Source of the DNA: Paracoccaceae bacterium
GTDB lineage: Bacteria; Pseudomonadota; Alphaproteobacteria; Rhodobacterales; Rhodobacteraceae
Assembly: GCA_003565055.1 (NCBI GenBank)
Contig: PXDM01000151.1
Location: 1 to 11,674 of the forward strand
Direction: 5' to 3'
Length of the DNA stretch: 11,674 nucleotides
The translations under genes were made by a program, and so were the position numbers. Positions 1 to 5,819 of the stretch are shown here, piece after piece. Numbering within the stretch: the first letter of the stretch is position 1; each line of letters opens with the position of its first letter. Below the pieces are notes generated by a model. That model made no database searches and was not told the DNA's origin. It worked only from the letters and a program-made list of their open reading frames with translations.

Positions 1-515
1 ATGAGCTGGGCGACAACCAGCTCAAGGACGTTTTCGTGCGCTTCAAGGCGCTCGCCGACCGCAAGAAGGAAGTCTATGATGACAATCTGATCGCGCTGAT
101 GGCGCAGTCGAGCCTTGAAGATGACGACGCCTTTCTGCAGCTGCGTCGGCTGCGCGTGATCTGCGGCACTGAAGGCCCGCAAGAAGCCGAATTGACGATG
201 CTGGTCGGCGGCGAGGAGAAATTCATCGACGCGACGGGCGACGGGCCAGTGGATGCCTGTTTCAACGCGGTCAAGATGCTGTTTCCGCATGAGGCGCGGC
301 TGGAGCTCTATCAGGTCCATGCCGTGACCGAAGGCACCGATGCGCAGGCGACTGTCAGTGTGCGGCTGAAGCTCGGCGGCGTGGTCTATTCGGGCCAGTC
401 CTCGGACACGGATACGGTCGTGGCCTCAGCCAAAGCCTATATCAACGCGCTCAATCGGTTGGTCCTGCACCGCCATCGCGGCAATCTCTCCGCGTTGATG
501 AGCTCTGCGGGATAG
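1..515 (+). CDS. leuA: 2-isopropylmalate synthase, C-terminal part (partial)
   Basis: This is the 3' end of a gene that begins before the window. The reading frame starts at base 3 and gives about 170 residues. LeuA condenses acetyl-CoA with 2-oxoisovalerate in the first committed step of leucine synthesis in the cytoplasm. The visible part covers the end of the linker (FVRFKALADRKKEVYDD) and the C-terminal leucine-binding regulatory domain. Typical features are ATGDGPVDACFNAVK, YQVHAVTEG and the closing GQSSDTDTVVASAKAYINAL stretch. The catalytic TIM barrel is outside the window. Citramalate synthase or homocitrate synthase share this fold, but the linker and the regulatory-domain wording fit LeuA best. 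The gene converges on rpsI with 115 bp between the two stop codons. Confidence 0.9.
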   Translation, partial: ELGDNQLKDVFVRFKALADRKKEVYDDNLIALMAQSSLEDDDAFLQLRRLRVICGTEGPQEAELTMLVGGEEKFIDATGDGPVDACFNAVKMLFPHEARLELYQVHAVTEGTDAQATVSVRLKLGGVVYSGQSSDTDTVVASAKAYINALNRLVLHRHRGNLSALMSSAG

Positions 516-528
516 CCGTTAAGATACG

Positions 529-550
529 CAAGCGCCGATAAAGGCGCTTG
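529..550 (+). terminator. Hairpin after leuA, candidate terminator
   Basis: A perfect 8-bp inverted repeat (CAAGCGCC and GGCGCTTG) with a six-base loop, GATAAA, starts 14 bases after the leuA stop. No T-run follows on the + strand, so it may act as a weak or Rho-assisted terminator or as a 3' end stabiliser. Confidence 0.5.
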
Positions 551-575
551 CCACGCTTCCGGACCTGCCGCAGAT

Positions 576-607
576 GAGAAAAGGGGCCCGCATTTCTGCG
601 AGCCCCT
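576..607 (-). terminator. Intrinsic terminator of rplM-rpsI
   Basis: Read on the - strand, this is an 11-bp stem (one G-T wobble) closed by a GAAA tetraloop and followed by TTTTCTC. It lies 23 bases past the rpsI stop. Stem arms are 597-607 and 582-592. It is a textbook Rho-independent terminator for the ribosomal protein operon. Confidence 0.88.
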
Positions 608-630
608 CTCCGTAAATCTTTCGCCAGAAA

Positions 631-1110
631 TCAGCGCTTCGAGAACTGGAAGCTGCGGCGGGCTTTGGCCTTGCCGTATTTCTTCCGCTCGACCACGCGG
701 CTGTCGCGGGTCAGGAAGCCAGCGGCTTTCAGCGCAGCACGCAAGCTGGGATCATAAAGCTGCAGGGCTTTCGAGATCCCATGCTTCACAGCGCCCGCCT
801 GACCGGACAGACCGCCACCGACCACCGTCGCCATCACGTCGAACTGGTCGACGACACCGGCCACCTGAAACGGCTGGCGCAGGATCATCTGCAGCACCGG
901 ACGGGCGAAATAGACGGACATTTCCTTGCCATTCACCGTGACCTTGCCGGAACCCGGCTTGATCCAGACGCGGGCAATCGCGTCCTTGCGCTTGCCGGTC
1001 GCATAGGCGCGGCCCAGTGCGTCGCGCACAGGCTCACGTGCGGGCGCTTCGTCGGCAACCGGGGTGACGGCGGATTTCAGATCGTCGAGGGTTTTGAGAT
1101 CATCACTCAT
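631..1110 (-). CDS. rpsI: 30S ribosomal protein S9
   Basis: Encodes 159 residues of ribosomal protein uS9, whose C-terminal tail reaches the decoding region of the small subunit. Diagnostic segments are GRAYATGKRKDAIARVWIKPG (about 33-53), the GGGLSGQAGAVKHGISKAL signature (about 98-116) and the basic tail ending in SFQFSKR. An acidic N-terminal extension of about 30 residues precedes the conserved core, so it is longer than the about 130 residues of the E. coli protein. Extensions of this kind are usual in alphaproteobacteria. The start ATG overlaps the rplM stop by four bases (ATGA), which suggests translational coupling in an rplM-rpsI operon. A GGAG element lies about ten bases upstream of the start. 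Confidence 0.97.
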   Translation of the reverse strand: MSDDLKTLDDLKSAVTPVADEAPAREPVRDALGRAYATGKRKDAIARVWIKPGSGKVTVNGKEMSVYFARPVLQMILRQPFQVAGVVDQFDVMATVVGGGLSGQAGAVKHGISKALQLYDPSLRAALKAAGFLTRDSRVVERKKYGKAKARRSFQFSKR

Positions 1111-1574
1111 GCTGAGGCACTCCGCGTGTTTTTCGTGTTCATCGCGCGCACATCCAGAACTTCGGGCTGCTGTGCTTCATGCGGATGCTCAGACCCGGCA
1201 TAGACGCGCAGATGGGTCATCTGCTGGCGCGACAGCGGGCCACCGGGCAGCATGCGCTTGACGGCCTGCATCACGACGCGCTCGGGGAAACGGCCTTCGA
1301 GGATCTGGCCCGTGGTGCGCGACTTGATCCCGCCGGGATAGCCGGTGTGCCAGTAGTTGGGCTTGTTGCGCTTATTGCCCGTCAACTGCACCTTGTCGGC
1401 ATTGATGACGATCACATTGTCACCCATATCCATATGCGGGGTGAATGTGGCTTTGTGCTTGCCGCGCAAGCGCATGGCGATGATCGAGGCGAGACGGCCC
1501 AGAACGATACCTTCGGCATCGATCAGGATCCATTTCTTGTCGATCTCTCCAGCTTTGAGAGAATAGGTTTTCAT
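1107..1574 (-). CDS. rplM: 50S ribosomal protein L13
   Basis: Encodes 155 residues of ribosomal protein uL13, an early assembly protein of the large subunit. Visible family features are KWILIDAEGIVLGRLAS near the N terminus, GDNVIVINADKV (51-62), YWHTGYPGGIK (74-84), and the RMLPGGPLSRQQ and LRVYAGSEHPHEAQQPE region (107-138). The frame stays open for 35 codons upstream. The ATG at 1574 is chosen because the conserved MKTYS start is there and an AGGGA Shine-Dalgarno (1585-1581) sits six bases before it. rplM is the first gene of the two-gene operon with rpsI and overlaps it by four bases. Confidence 0.97.
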   Translation of the reverse strand: MKTYSLKAGEIDKKWILIDAEGIVLGRLASIIAMRLRGKHKATFTPHMDMGDNVIVINADKVQLTGNKRNKPNYWHTGYPGGIKSRTTGQILEGRFPERVVMQAVKRMLPGGPLSRQQMTHLRVYAGSEHPHEAQQPEVLDVRAMNTKNTRSASA

Positions 1575-1607
1575 GTCGTGTCCCTGAAAAGGAGAATTCG
1601 GTGTCCA

Positions 1608-1621
1608 CATGGCACGCCATG
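1608..1621 (-). promoter_or_regulatory. Small inverted repeat in the rplM leader
   Basis: CATGGC and GCCATG are separated by two bases, about 35-45 bases upstream of the rplM start. The six-base arms could form a tight hairpin in the leader RNA. L13 is known to control its own operon in E. coli, so a leader structure would not be surprising, but nothing here proves that role. Confidence 0.25.
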
Positions 1622-1633
1622 CAGGATGCCGCC

Positions 1634-1661
1634 CTTCTATAGATTCGCGCAGACAGGTCAA
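1634..1661 (-). promoter_or_regulatory. Candidate rplM-rpsI promoter, proximal
   Basis: On the - strand, TTGACC (1661-1656) is five of six to the sigma-70 -35 consensus. It is followed after 16 bases by TAGAAG (1639-1634), or after only 14 bases by TATAGA (1641-1636). A start near 1628 would give a leader of roughly 55 bases. The -35 is good; the -10 is imperfect. Confidence 0.4.
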
Positions 1662-1698
1662 GTGCGTCACGCGCCACAAATTCGTTCAATAACAGTAG

Positions 1699-1727
1699 CT
1701 TATAATTTAGGTATAATAATACCCCAA
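1699..1727 (-). promoter_or_regulatory. Candidate distal rplM promoter with embedded AT-rich palindrome
   Basis: On the - strand, TTGGGG (1727-1722) and TATAAG (1704-1699) are spaced by 17 bases, with a predicted start near 1692. The spacer is largely filled by the perfect palindrome GGTATAATAATACC (1710-1723, five-base arms, four-base centre). The stretch 1681-1731 is strikingly AT-rich against its GC-rich surroundings. It could be an UP-like element, a promoter, or an operator. The -35 is weak, so this is tentative. Confidence 0.35.
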
Positions 1728-1730
1728 AAA

Positions 1731-2516
1731 TCAGCGCAAGCGCGGGGGGCGCTGAGGGTCCATTCCGGGCGGCGTGACCTCGGCACGCGTGCTCTGCGCT
1801 TGCGGCAGATCAAAGCGCAGGCCCACCCGCGCGCAATCGGCGGCCCGGCTATCCTCGGACTGCAGAAAGGTCACGTCGAGAAGCCCCGCCTCAACGCCCG
1901 AAAAGCTCAGCGCGGCCTGAACACCGCGTGCCAAAGCGGCCTCCGCGCCTTCTGCCGGGTCGATGATGGCCAACAGATGCCCGCGCGCGCCGCCCTCGGC
2001 TTCGGTGCCGACCAGATAGGCCATCTGCGCCAGCCCCTCCATCCGCGCGAGCCGCTGATCGAGTGCGAGAAGCAGTTCTTCGGGCAGACCTTTCGGCGGA
2101 TGCAGCGCGATGATGCGAGCGGACAGCTCTTCGGGGCGCTCCTCCAGCATCTGCGCGAGCCAGTCCAGCACCTCAGGCGACAAGAGCCGTGACGAGGGCG
2201 CAACCCCCAGATTGAGCCCCAGCCCGATCCCCTGCCCGACCAGCATCTCCACCAGCGCCCGCCCCGGCAGCGCCGCATAGGGCGCAGGCAGACCCGTAAA
2301 CTCTGTCAGCCGCGCCTCTGTGTCGAAAGCCAGCACGAGCGGGCCGTCCTCAACGTCGAAAACCTTGGGGCTGATCTGATCGCCCTGCGCCTCCTCAGCC
2401 AGCAGCAGGAACAACTCGGCCTCGGCCAGCCGCCCGAAATAGCGCAACCGCAGCGCGCCGTCCTCGGGCGCGGCTTCGCTGGCCGCCCATGCCTCATCGA
2501 GCAAAGTCTCTGTCAT
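1731..2516 (-). CDS. SseB family protein
   Basis: Encodes about 261 residues. The N-terminal part (about 1-120) resembles the SseB N domain, with LLDEAWAASEAAPEDGALRLRYFGRLAEAELFLLL, a central DTEARLTEFTG and a GQGIGLGLNLGVAPSSRLL stretch. The second part (about 125-235) looks like the SseB C-terminal domain, with HPPKGLPEELLLALDQRLARM. SseB was named for enhanced serine sensitivity in E. coli, and its biochemical role is not settled. There is no signal peptide or membrane segment, so it should be cytoplasmic. The frame is open for 44 codons upstream, but the ATG at 2516 opens the recognisable domain and is preferred. The last residues (after about 240) are proline- and arginine-rich and probably disordered. 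It is transcribed toward rplM with 156 bp between the coding regions and no clear terminator. Confidence 0.75.
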   Translation of the reverse strand: MTETLLDEAWAASEAAPEDGALRLRYFGRLAEAELFLLLAEEAQGDQISPKVFDVEDGPLVLAFDTEARLTEFTGLPAPYAALPGRALVEMLVGQGIGLGLNLGVAPSSRLLSPEVLDWLAQMLEERPEELSARIIALHPPKGLPEELLLALDQRLARMEGLAQMAYLVGTEAEGGARGHLLAIIDPAEGAEAALARGVQAALSFSGVEAGLLDVTFLQSEDSRAADCARVGLRFDLPQAQSTRAEVTPPGMDPQRPPRLR

Positions 2517-2862
2517 CCCAAGCGCCCCCGGTGACCCTGTTTCCCCGCAGCTAAAGCGCGTCAAAGCGCTTGGCAAGGGCTGCACCGGGCGCGATGCATG
2601 GCCGCCCCAACGCAGGAAGACGAATTTCCCCGATTTACAGCGCAACACATGCGAATAAGTTGATTTTCTCGCGGAGAGCGCGATGACACGGGATTTTTTC
2701 CCTGACAGAGCGCCGCATGCGAAGGTTATTCCGATAGGCGAAGCCCGACCGAAACCTTGTCCAATCCGGTCGGCCAGACGAGGGCGGTGGGATGCTTGCC
2801 AGCAGGACCCGGCATTCCTAGATGCCGATCAAGACAAAACCCCAGCCGCAAGGAATGTCATC
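2517..2862. other. Intergenic region between divergent genes, no gene seen
   Basis: This 346-bp stretch separates the SseB-like gene (-) from the rhodanese gene (+) and must hold both promoters. It contains two inverted repeats: AAGCGC and GCGCTT around GTCAAA (2554-2571), and CCGACCG and CGGTCGG with a 15-base spacer (2745-2773). On the - strand TTTGACG (2565-2559) could be part of the SseB-side -35. An ATG at 2683 with GGAGAG upstream opens a frame into the rhodanese gene, but its product would bury the signal peptide under 60 residues of unlikely sequence. I see no RNA gene or riboswitch that I recognise. Confidence 0.5.
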
Positions 2863-3795
2863 ATGCTGCGCAACACTGCCCTGACCCTGTCCTTGATTGC
2901 CCTGCCCTCGCTCGCCCTCGCCGCGCCGGACGGCTGGAGCCCGCTTCTGGAGCCAGCCGAGCTCGCCGCCATGCTGGAGGCGGACGAAGACATCCGCATC
3001 ATTCATGTCACAGGCGATTTCAGCGCGGGCCATATTCCCGGTGCCGCCCATTCGCCCTATGCGAACTGGCGCGGTGGCCCGTCGAACCCAGGCGCGCTTC
3101 TGCCCGAACTCGAATATGAACTCGAAGCCGCCCGCGTCGGGGTCGAGGCTGATCTGCCGATCGTTCTGGTCCATGCAGGCGACAGCCCCACCGATATGGG
3201 GGCGGCCGCCCGCGTCTACTGGACCCTGAAATCGCTCGGCGTGCAGGATCTGGCGCTGCTGAACGGGGGCTTCGCCGCCTGGCAGGAGGCGCAGCTTCCC
3301 GTCTCGACCACGCCCACGGAGATCGAGGAAACCGGTTTCATGGCCGAATGGCGTGATGACTGGTATATCTCGACGCGCGAAGTGGAAGCGCTGGTCGCCT
3401 CAGGCGAGGCGCGGTTGCTCGACAGCCGCCCCGAAGGCTTCTTTCAGGGGCTGGCGTGGTCCATCGCGCGCCCCGGCACGATCCGTAGCGCAGAAAATCT
3501 CGAATTCGGCGACTTTTTCGAGGGCAACCGCATGGTCTCGCCCGATCGCGCCGGCGAAATTGCCGAGGCCAAGGACCTGACCGATGCGCCGATCACAGTG
3601 TCTTTCTGCAATACAGGCCATTGGGCGGCGCTCAACTGGTTTGCGCTCAGTGAATTGGCAGGGATCGAGAACACCCGCCTCTATGCCGAGAGCATGGCAG
3701 AATATGCCATCCATAGCGCGGAACTGGACAATGAGCCCAGCCGCATCGCCTATCTCTGGCGCTCGACCCGCCGCTGGGTCGAAGGTTTTTTCTGA
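2863..3795 (+). CDS. Periplasmic rhodanese-like sulfurtransferase, two domains
   Basis: Encodes 310 residues. Residues 1-20 are a Sec signal peptide (MLRNTALTLSLIALPSLALA, likely cut before APDGW). Two rhodanese domains follow. The first (about 28-150) has HVTGDFSAGHIPGAAHSPYANW and LLNGGFAAWQ but no cysteine at its loop (VHAGDSPTD), so it is probably structural. The second (about 165-300) has RLLDSRPEGFFQG and the active loop FCNTGHWA with Cys249, the only cysteine in the mature protein. Rhodaneses move sulfane sulfur from donors such as thiosulfate to a thiol or cyanide; export places this one in the periplasm. The ATG at 2863 has AAGGA eight bases upstream and begins the signal peptide, so the longer frame from 2683 is not used. 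A YeeE-type thiosulfate transporter follows after a hairpin, and the two probably work on the same sulfur compound. Confidence 0.88.
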   Translation: MLRNTALTLSLIALPSLALAAPDGWSPLLEPAELAAMLEADEDIRIIHVTGDFSAGHIPGAAHSPYANWRGGPSNPGALLPELEYELEAARVGVEADLPIVLVHAGDSPTDMGAAARVYWTLKSLGVQDLALLNGGFAAWQEAQLPVSTTPTEIEETGFMAEWRDDWYISTREVEALVASGEARLLDSRPEGFFQGLAWSIARPGTIRSAENLEFGDFFEGNRMVSPDRAGEIAEAKDLTDAPITVSFCNTGHWAALNWFALSELAGIENTRLYAESMAEYAIHSAELDNEPSRIAYLWRSTRRWVEGFF

Positions 3796-3830
3796 CAGCG
3801 CGCGGATTTCTGCCCTACATCTGACACGAC

Positions 3831-3865
3831 GCCTGCGCGCATCCAAGGCGCGCAGGCATTTCTCT
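3831..3865 (+). terminator. Hairpin between rhodanese and yeeE, terminator or attenuator
   Basis: A perfect 10-bp stem, GCCTGCGCGC (3831-3840) and GCGCGCAGGC (3848-3857), has a seven-base loop and is followed by ATTTCTCT. It lies 35 bases past the rhodanese stop and 16 bases before the yeeE ribosome site. The T-tract is interrupted, so partial read-through is plausible. This would lower transporter expression relative to the rhodanese rather than split the genes fully. Confidence 0.65.
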
Positions 3866-3881
3866 GTGAAAGGCCGCTCTC

Positions 3882-4997
3882 ATGTTTCTACAACGCGCCT
3901 CGGTCCTGCTGATCGCCCTCGGCTTTACTGCGTTCACCTTCCTGATGGCTGGCCCGCGCGCCGGGCTTCTGGTCATGGTGGGTCTTGGCTTCGGGCTGGT
4001 GCTTGAAGGCCTGCGCTTCGGCTTTGCCGGGCCTTGGCGGATGATCATGACAGATCGCGACGGGCGCGGGCTGATCGCGCAGCTGATCGCCATCGCGCTG
4101 GTGGCGCTCGTGGCCTTCCCGCTAATGGCCGCCAATCCCGGCGAGCTGGTCCCCGCCCATGCGCCGGTCGGTCTGGCGATGATCCTCGGCGCTTTCGTCT
4201 TCGGCGTGATGATGCAGCTTGTGATGGGCTGCGGCTCTGGCACGCTGGTCAATGCGGGCAGTGGCAATCTGGTGGGACTGATCGCGCTCATAGGCTTTAT
4301 CGGCGGCAGTTTCGCGGGCACATTGCATCTGGGCTGGTGGACGGGTCTCGGCAGCCTGCCGGTGATCTCGGCCCAAGGCGCGCTTGGTGCCCAGATGGGG
4401 CTGATCGCGACACTTGCCGGGCTCGCGCTGGTGGCCGCGCTCACGCTCGCGCGCGCCGCCCCCGGCAAGCGCATGCCGCCCGCGCGGCTCTGGATCGCGG
4501 CGGGACTGATCGCAGCGCTGGCGCTTGCCAATCTGGTGATCGCGGGCCAGCCTTGGGGGATCGTCTATGGCCTCGGGCTCTGGGGCGCGAAACTGGCGCA
4601 GGCGGGCGGCGCGGATCTGGCCCAGACCGCGTTCTGGGCGGCGGAAGGCAATGCCGCGCGGCTCAGCGCGTCGATCCTGACGGATGTGACCTCGCTGACG
4701 AATATCGGTCTTCTGATCGGGGCCTTCGCGGTCATGCGCTGGCGTGCGGCACCGGGGGCGCAGACGCAAGCCCTGACCTCCTCCTCCTATCTCGCCATCC
4801 TCGGGGCGGCACTGGTGCTGGGCTATTCGGCACGGCTCGCTTTCGGCTGCAATGTCGGCGCATTCTTCTCGGGCATCTCGACCGGATCGCTGCATGGCTG
4901 GGTCTGGCTGGTCGCGGCCTTTGCGGGCTCGATCCTCGGCATCCGCCTGCGTCCGATGGTGCTGCGCCCCGCCCCCGCACAAGGAGCCTATGCATGA
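3882..4997 (+). CDS. YeeE/YedE family thiosulfate transporter (TsuA-like)
   Basis: Encodes 371 residues, strongly hydrophobic with about nine or more membrane segments in two related halves. Each half carries the family's Gly-Cys signature: GCGSGTLVNAGSGNLVG (Cys117) and FGCNVGAFFSGISTGSLHGW (Cys323). QPWGIVYGLGLWGAK (223-237) is another recognisable segment. The characterised relative, TsuA of Spirochaeta thermophila, imports thiosulfate by passing it between conserved cysteines. These are the only two cysteines here, and the early segment reads RFGFAGPWR with alanine in the middle. The ATG at 3882 has GAAAGG eight bases upstream. It lies 86 bp after the secreted rhodanese gene and overlaps the next small gene by four bases, so a sulfur-uptake role fits. 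Sulfite, sulfide or selenium compounds remain possible substrates. Confidence 0.87.
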   Translation: MFLQRASVLLIALGFTAFTFLMAGPRAGLLVMVGLGFGLVLEGLRFGFAGPWRMIMTDRDGRGLIAQLIAIALVALVAFPLMAANPGELVPAHAPVGLAMILGAFVFGVMMQLVMGCGSGTLVNAGSGNLVGLIALIGFIGGSFAGTLHLGWWTGLGSLPVISAQGALGAQMGLIATLAGLALVAALTLARAAPGKRMPPARLWIAAGLIAALALANLVIAGQPWGIVYGLGLWGAKLAQAGGADLAQTAFWAAEGNAARLSASILTDVTSLTNIGLLIGAFAVMRWRAAPGAQTQALTSSSYLAILGAALVLGYSARLAFGCNVGAFFSGISTGSLHGWVWLVAAFAGSILGIRLRPMVLRPAPAQGAYA

Positions 4998-5170
4998 CAA
5001 GCGCGCGTCTGTCCCGCCCTTTGACCGGCACCTTGGCGATCCTGTTTGTAGGCGCGATCCTCGCGCTCGACCTCGCCCGCACTGGCGCGCCCGATCTCTT
5101 CTCCGCACCTAGCGCCATCGCGCTCGGCTCAGGTGCCGCCCCTGAAGGCGCGCATTGCTCCGGCAACTGA
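4994..5170 (+). CDS. 58-residue single-pass membrane protein with a terminal cysteine
   Basis: I do not recognise this family. The start ATG overlaps the transporter stop (ATGA) and has a perfect AAGGAG seven bases upstream, strong evidence that it is translated and coupled to the transporter. Residues 1-9 carry two arginines. Residues 10-28 (LTGTLAILFVGAILALDLA) form one membrane helix or an uncleaved signal anchor. The remaining about 30 residues should face the periplasm by the positive-inside rule. They are Gly-, Ala- and Ser-rich and end in GSGAAPEGAHCSGN. Cys55 is the only cysteine, four residues from the end, and follows His54. Its place after a periplasmic sulfurtransferase and a thiosulfate transporter suggests a thiol that accepts or passes on sulfur, or a small transporter subunit. 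This function is inferred from context only. Confidence 0.72.
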   Translation: MTSARLSRPLTGTLAILFVGAILALDLARTGAPDLFSAPSAIALGSGAAPEGAHCSGN

Positions 5171-5234
5171 GTTTGCGCTGGCCCGGCGGCGGGATTTCTG
5201 GTTATCTGGCGGCGTCACGAGAGAGGAACCTGTG

Positions 5235-5813
5235 ATGCGTGCGATCTTCCTGAGCCTGTCCACCGCCGTATTGCTTGCGGCCTGCATCGAGGTCGAGATG
5301 ACCGTTGAGGTTCTGGGCGAAGACGAAGCGCAGCTAACCGGTTTCGTTCAGATGCACCGGGATTTCTATGAGATGACTGGTGGAAACAGCAGCGTCTGCA
5401 CGGATGTTGACGGGGCGCGTCTGGAACTGACCGATACGCATATGCGCTGCGTCCTCGACAAGACCGGCAGCTTTGAAGAGGTGATGCTCGTCAATCAGAG
5501 CGATGATGTCGATGTCGAGTTTCCCGAGATGCTGGTTCATCTTGGCGGGGATCGCGTGCGTGCGCTCTTTGCAAAAGGCGGCTCGGAGGACGAGCTCGAT
5601 CAGATCACGGATGACCCGATGACCCGCGCCATGATGCGTCAGATGTTCACCGGGATGTCCGTCAGCTTGACCGTCAAAGGGCGTGAGATCGAAAGCTCGA
5701 CCGGCACCATTTCCGAAGATGGCACCAGCGCTACTGTCACATTCGGCGTCGACGATATTCTGGCACCCGCAGAGGACCGGATCGAGGATTTCGAGACGAT
5801 CCTGCGGTTCTGA
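5235..5813 (+). CDS. Small lipoprotein of unknown function
   Basis: Encodes 192 residues. A lipoprotein signal is clear: MRAIFLSLSTAVLLAAC with the lipobox LAAC, giving a lipid-modified Cys17. The next residue is isoleucine, not aspartate, so the mature protein is probably sorted to the outer membrane. The mature part starts with alternating beta-like residues (IEVEMTVEVLGEDEAQLTGFVQM) and has two further cysteines, Cys55 and Cys72, that could form a disulfide. A second beta-rich stretch (143-173) and an acidic C terminus follow. The opening beta pattern vaguely resembles LppM-type lipoproteins, but I would not name it so without a profile search. The ATG at 5235 has GAGAGGA seven bases upstream. 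It lies 64 bp after the mini-protein, so co-transcription with the sulfur genes is possible but unproven. It converges on pgi with only six bases between the stop codons. Confidence 0.8.
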   Translation: MRAIFLSLSTAVLLAACIEVEMTVEVLGEDEAQLTGFVQMHRDFYEMTGGNSSVCTDVDGARLELTDTHMRCVLDKTGSFEEVMLVNQSDDVDVEFPEMLVHLGGDRVRALFAKGGSEDELDQITDDPMTRAMMRQMFTGMSVSLTVKGREIESSTGTISEDGTSATVTFGVDDILAPAEDRIEDFETILRF

Positions 5814-5819
5814 CTGCGC

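Noticed and set aside
1179..2192. A 337-codon + strand frame across rplM and the SseB-like gene
   Set aside because: It is antisense to a ribosomal protein gene, crosses an intergenic region and has no domain.
2571..2585. TGGCAAGGGCTGCA as a sigma-54 promoter
   Set aside because: The GG and GC pairs are eight bases apart rather than ten, so it does not fit the sigma-54 consensus.
2745..2773. CCGACCG and CGGTCGG inverted repeat before the rhodanese as a riboswitch
   Set aside because: A seven-base pair stem with a 15-base loop and no conserved aptamer sequence I recognise. It is recorded only within the intergenic entry.
2683..2862. Earlier ATG for the rhodanese with a GGAGAG upstream
   Set aside because: It would put 60 unlikely residues before an obvious signal peptide, which has its own AAGGA and ATG at 2863.
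4034..4993. Long + strand frame within yeeE that leads into the 58-residue gene
   Set aside because: The portion inside yeeE is out of frame with a clear transporter and highly charged. Only the part from 4994, with its own Shine-Dalgarno, is credible.
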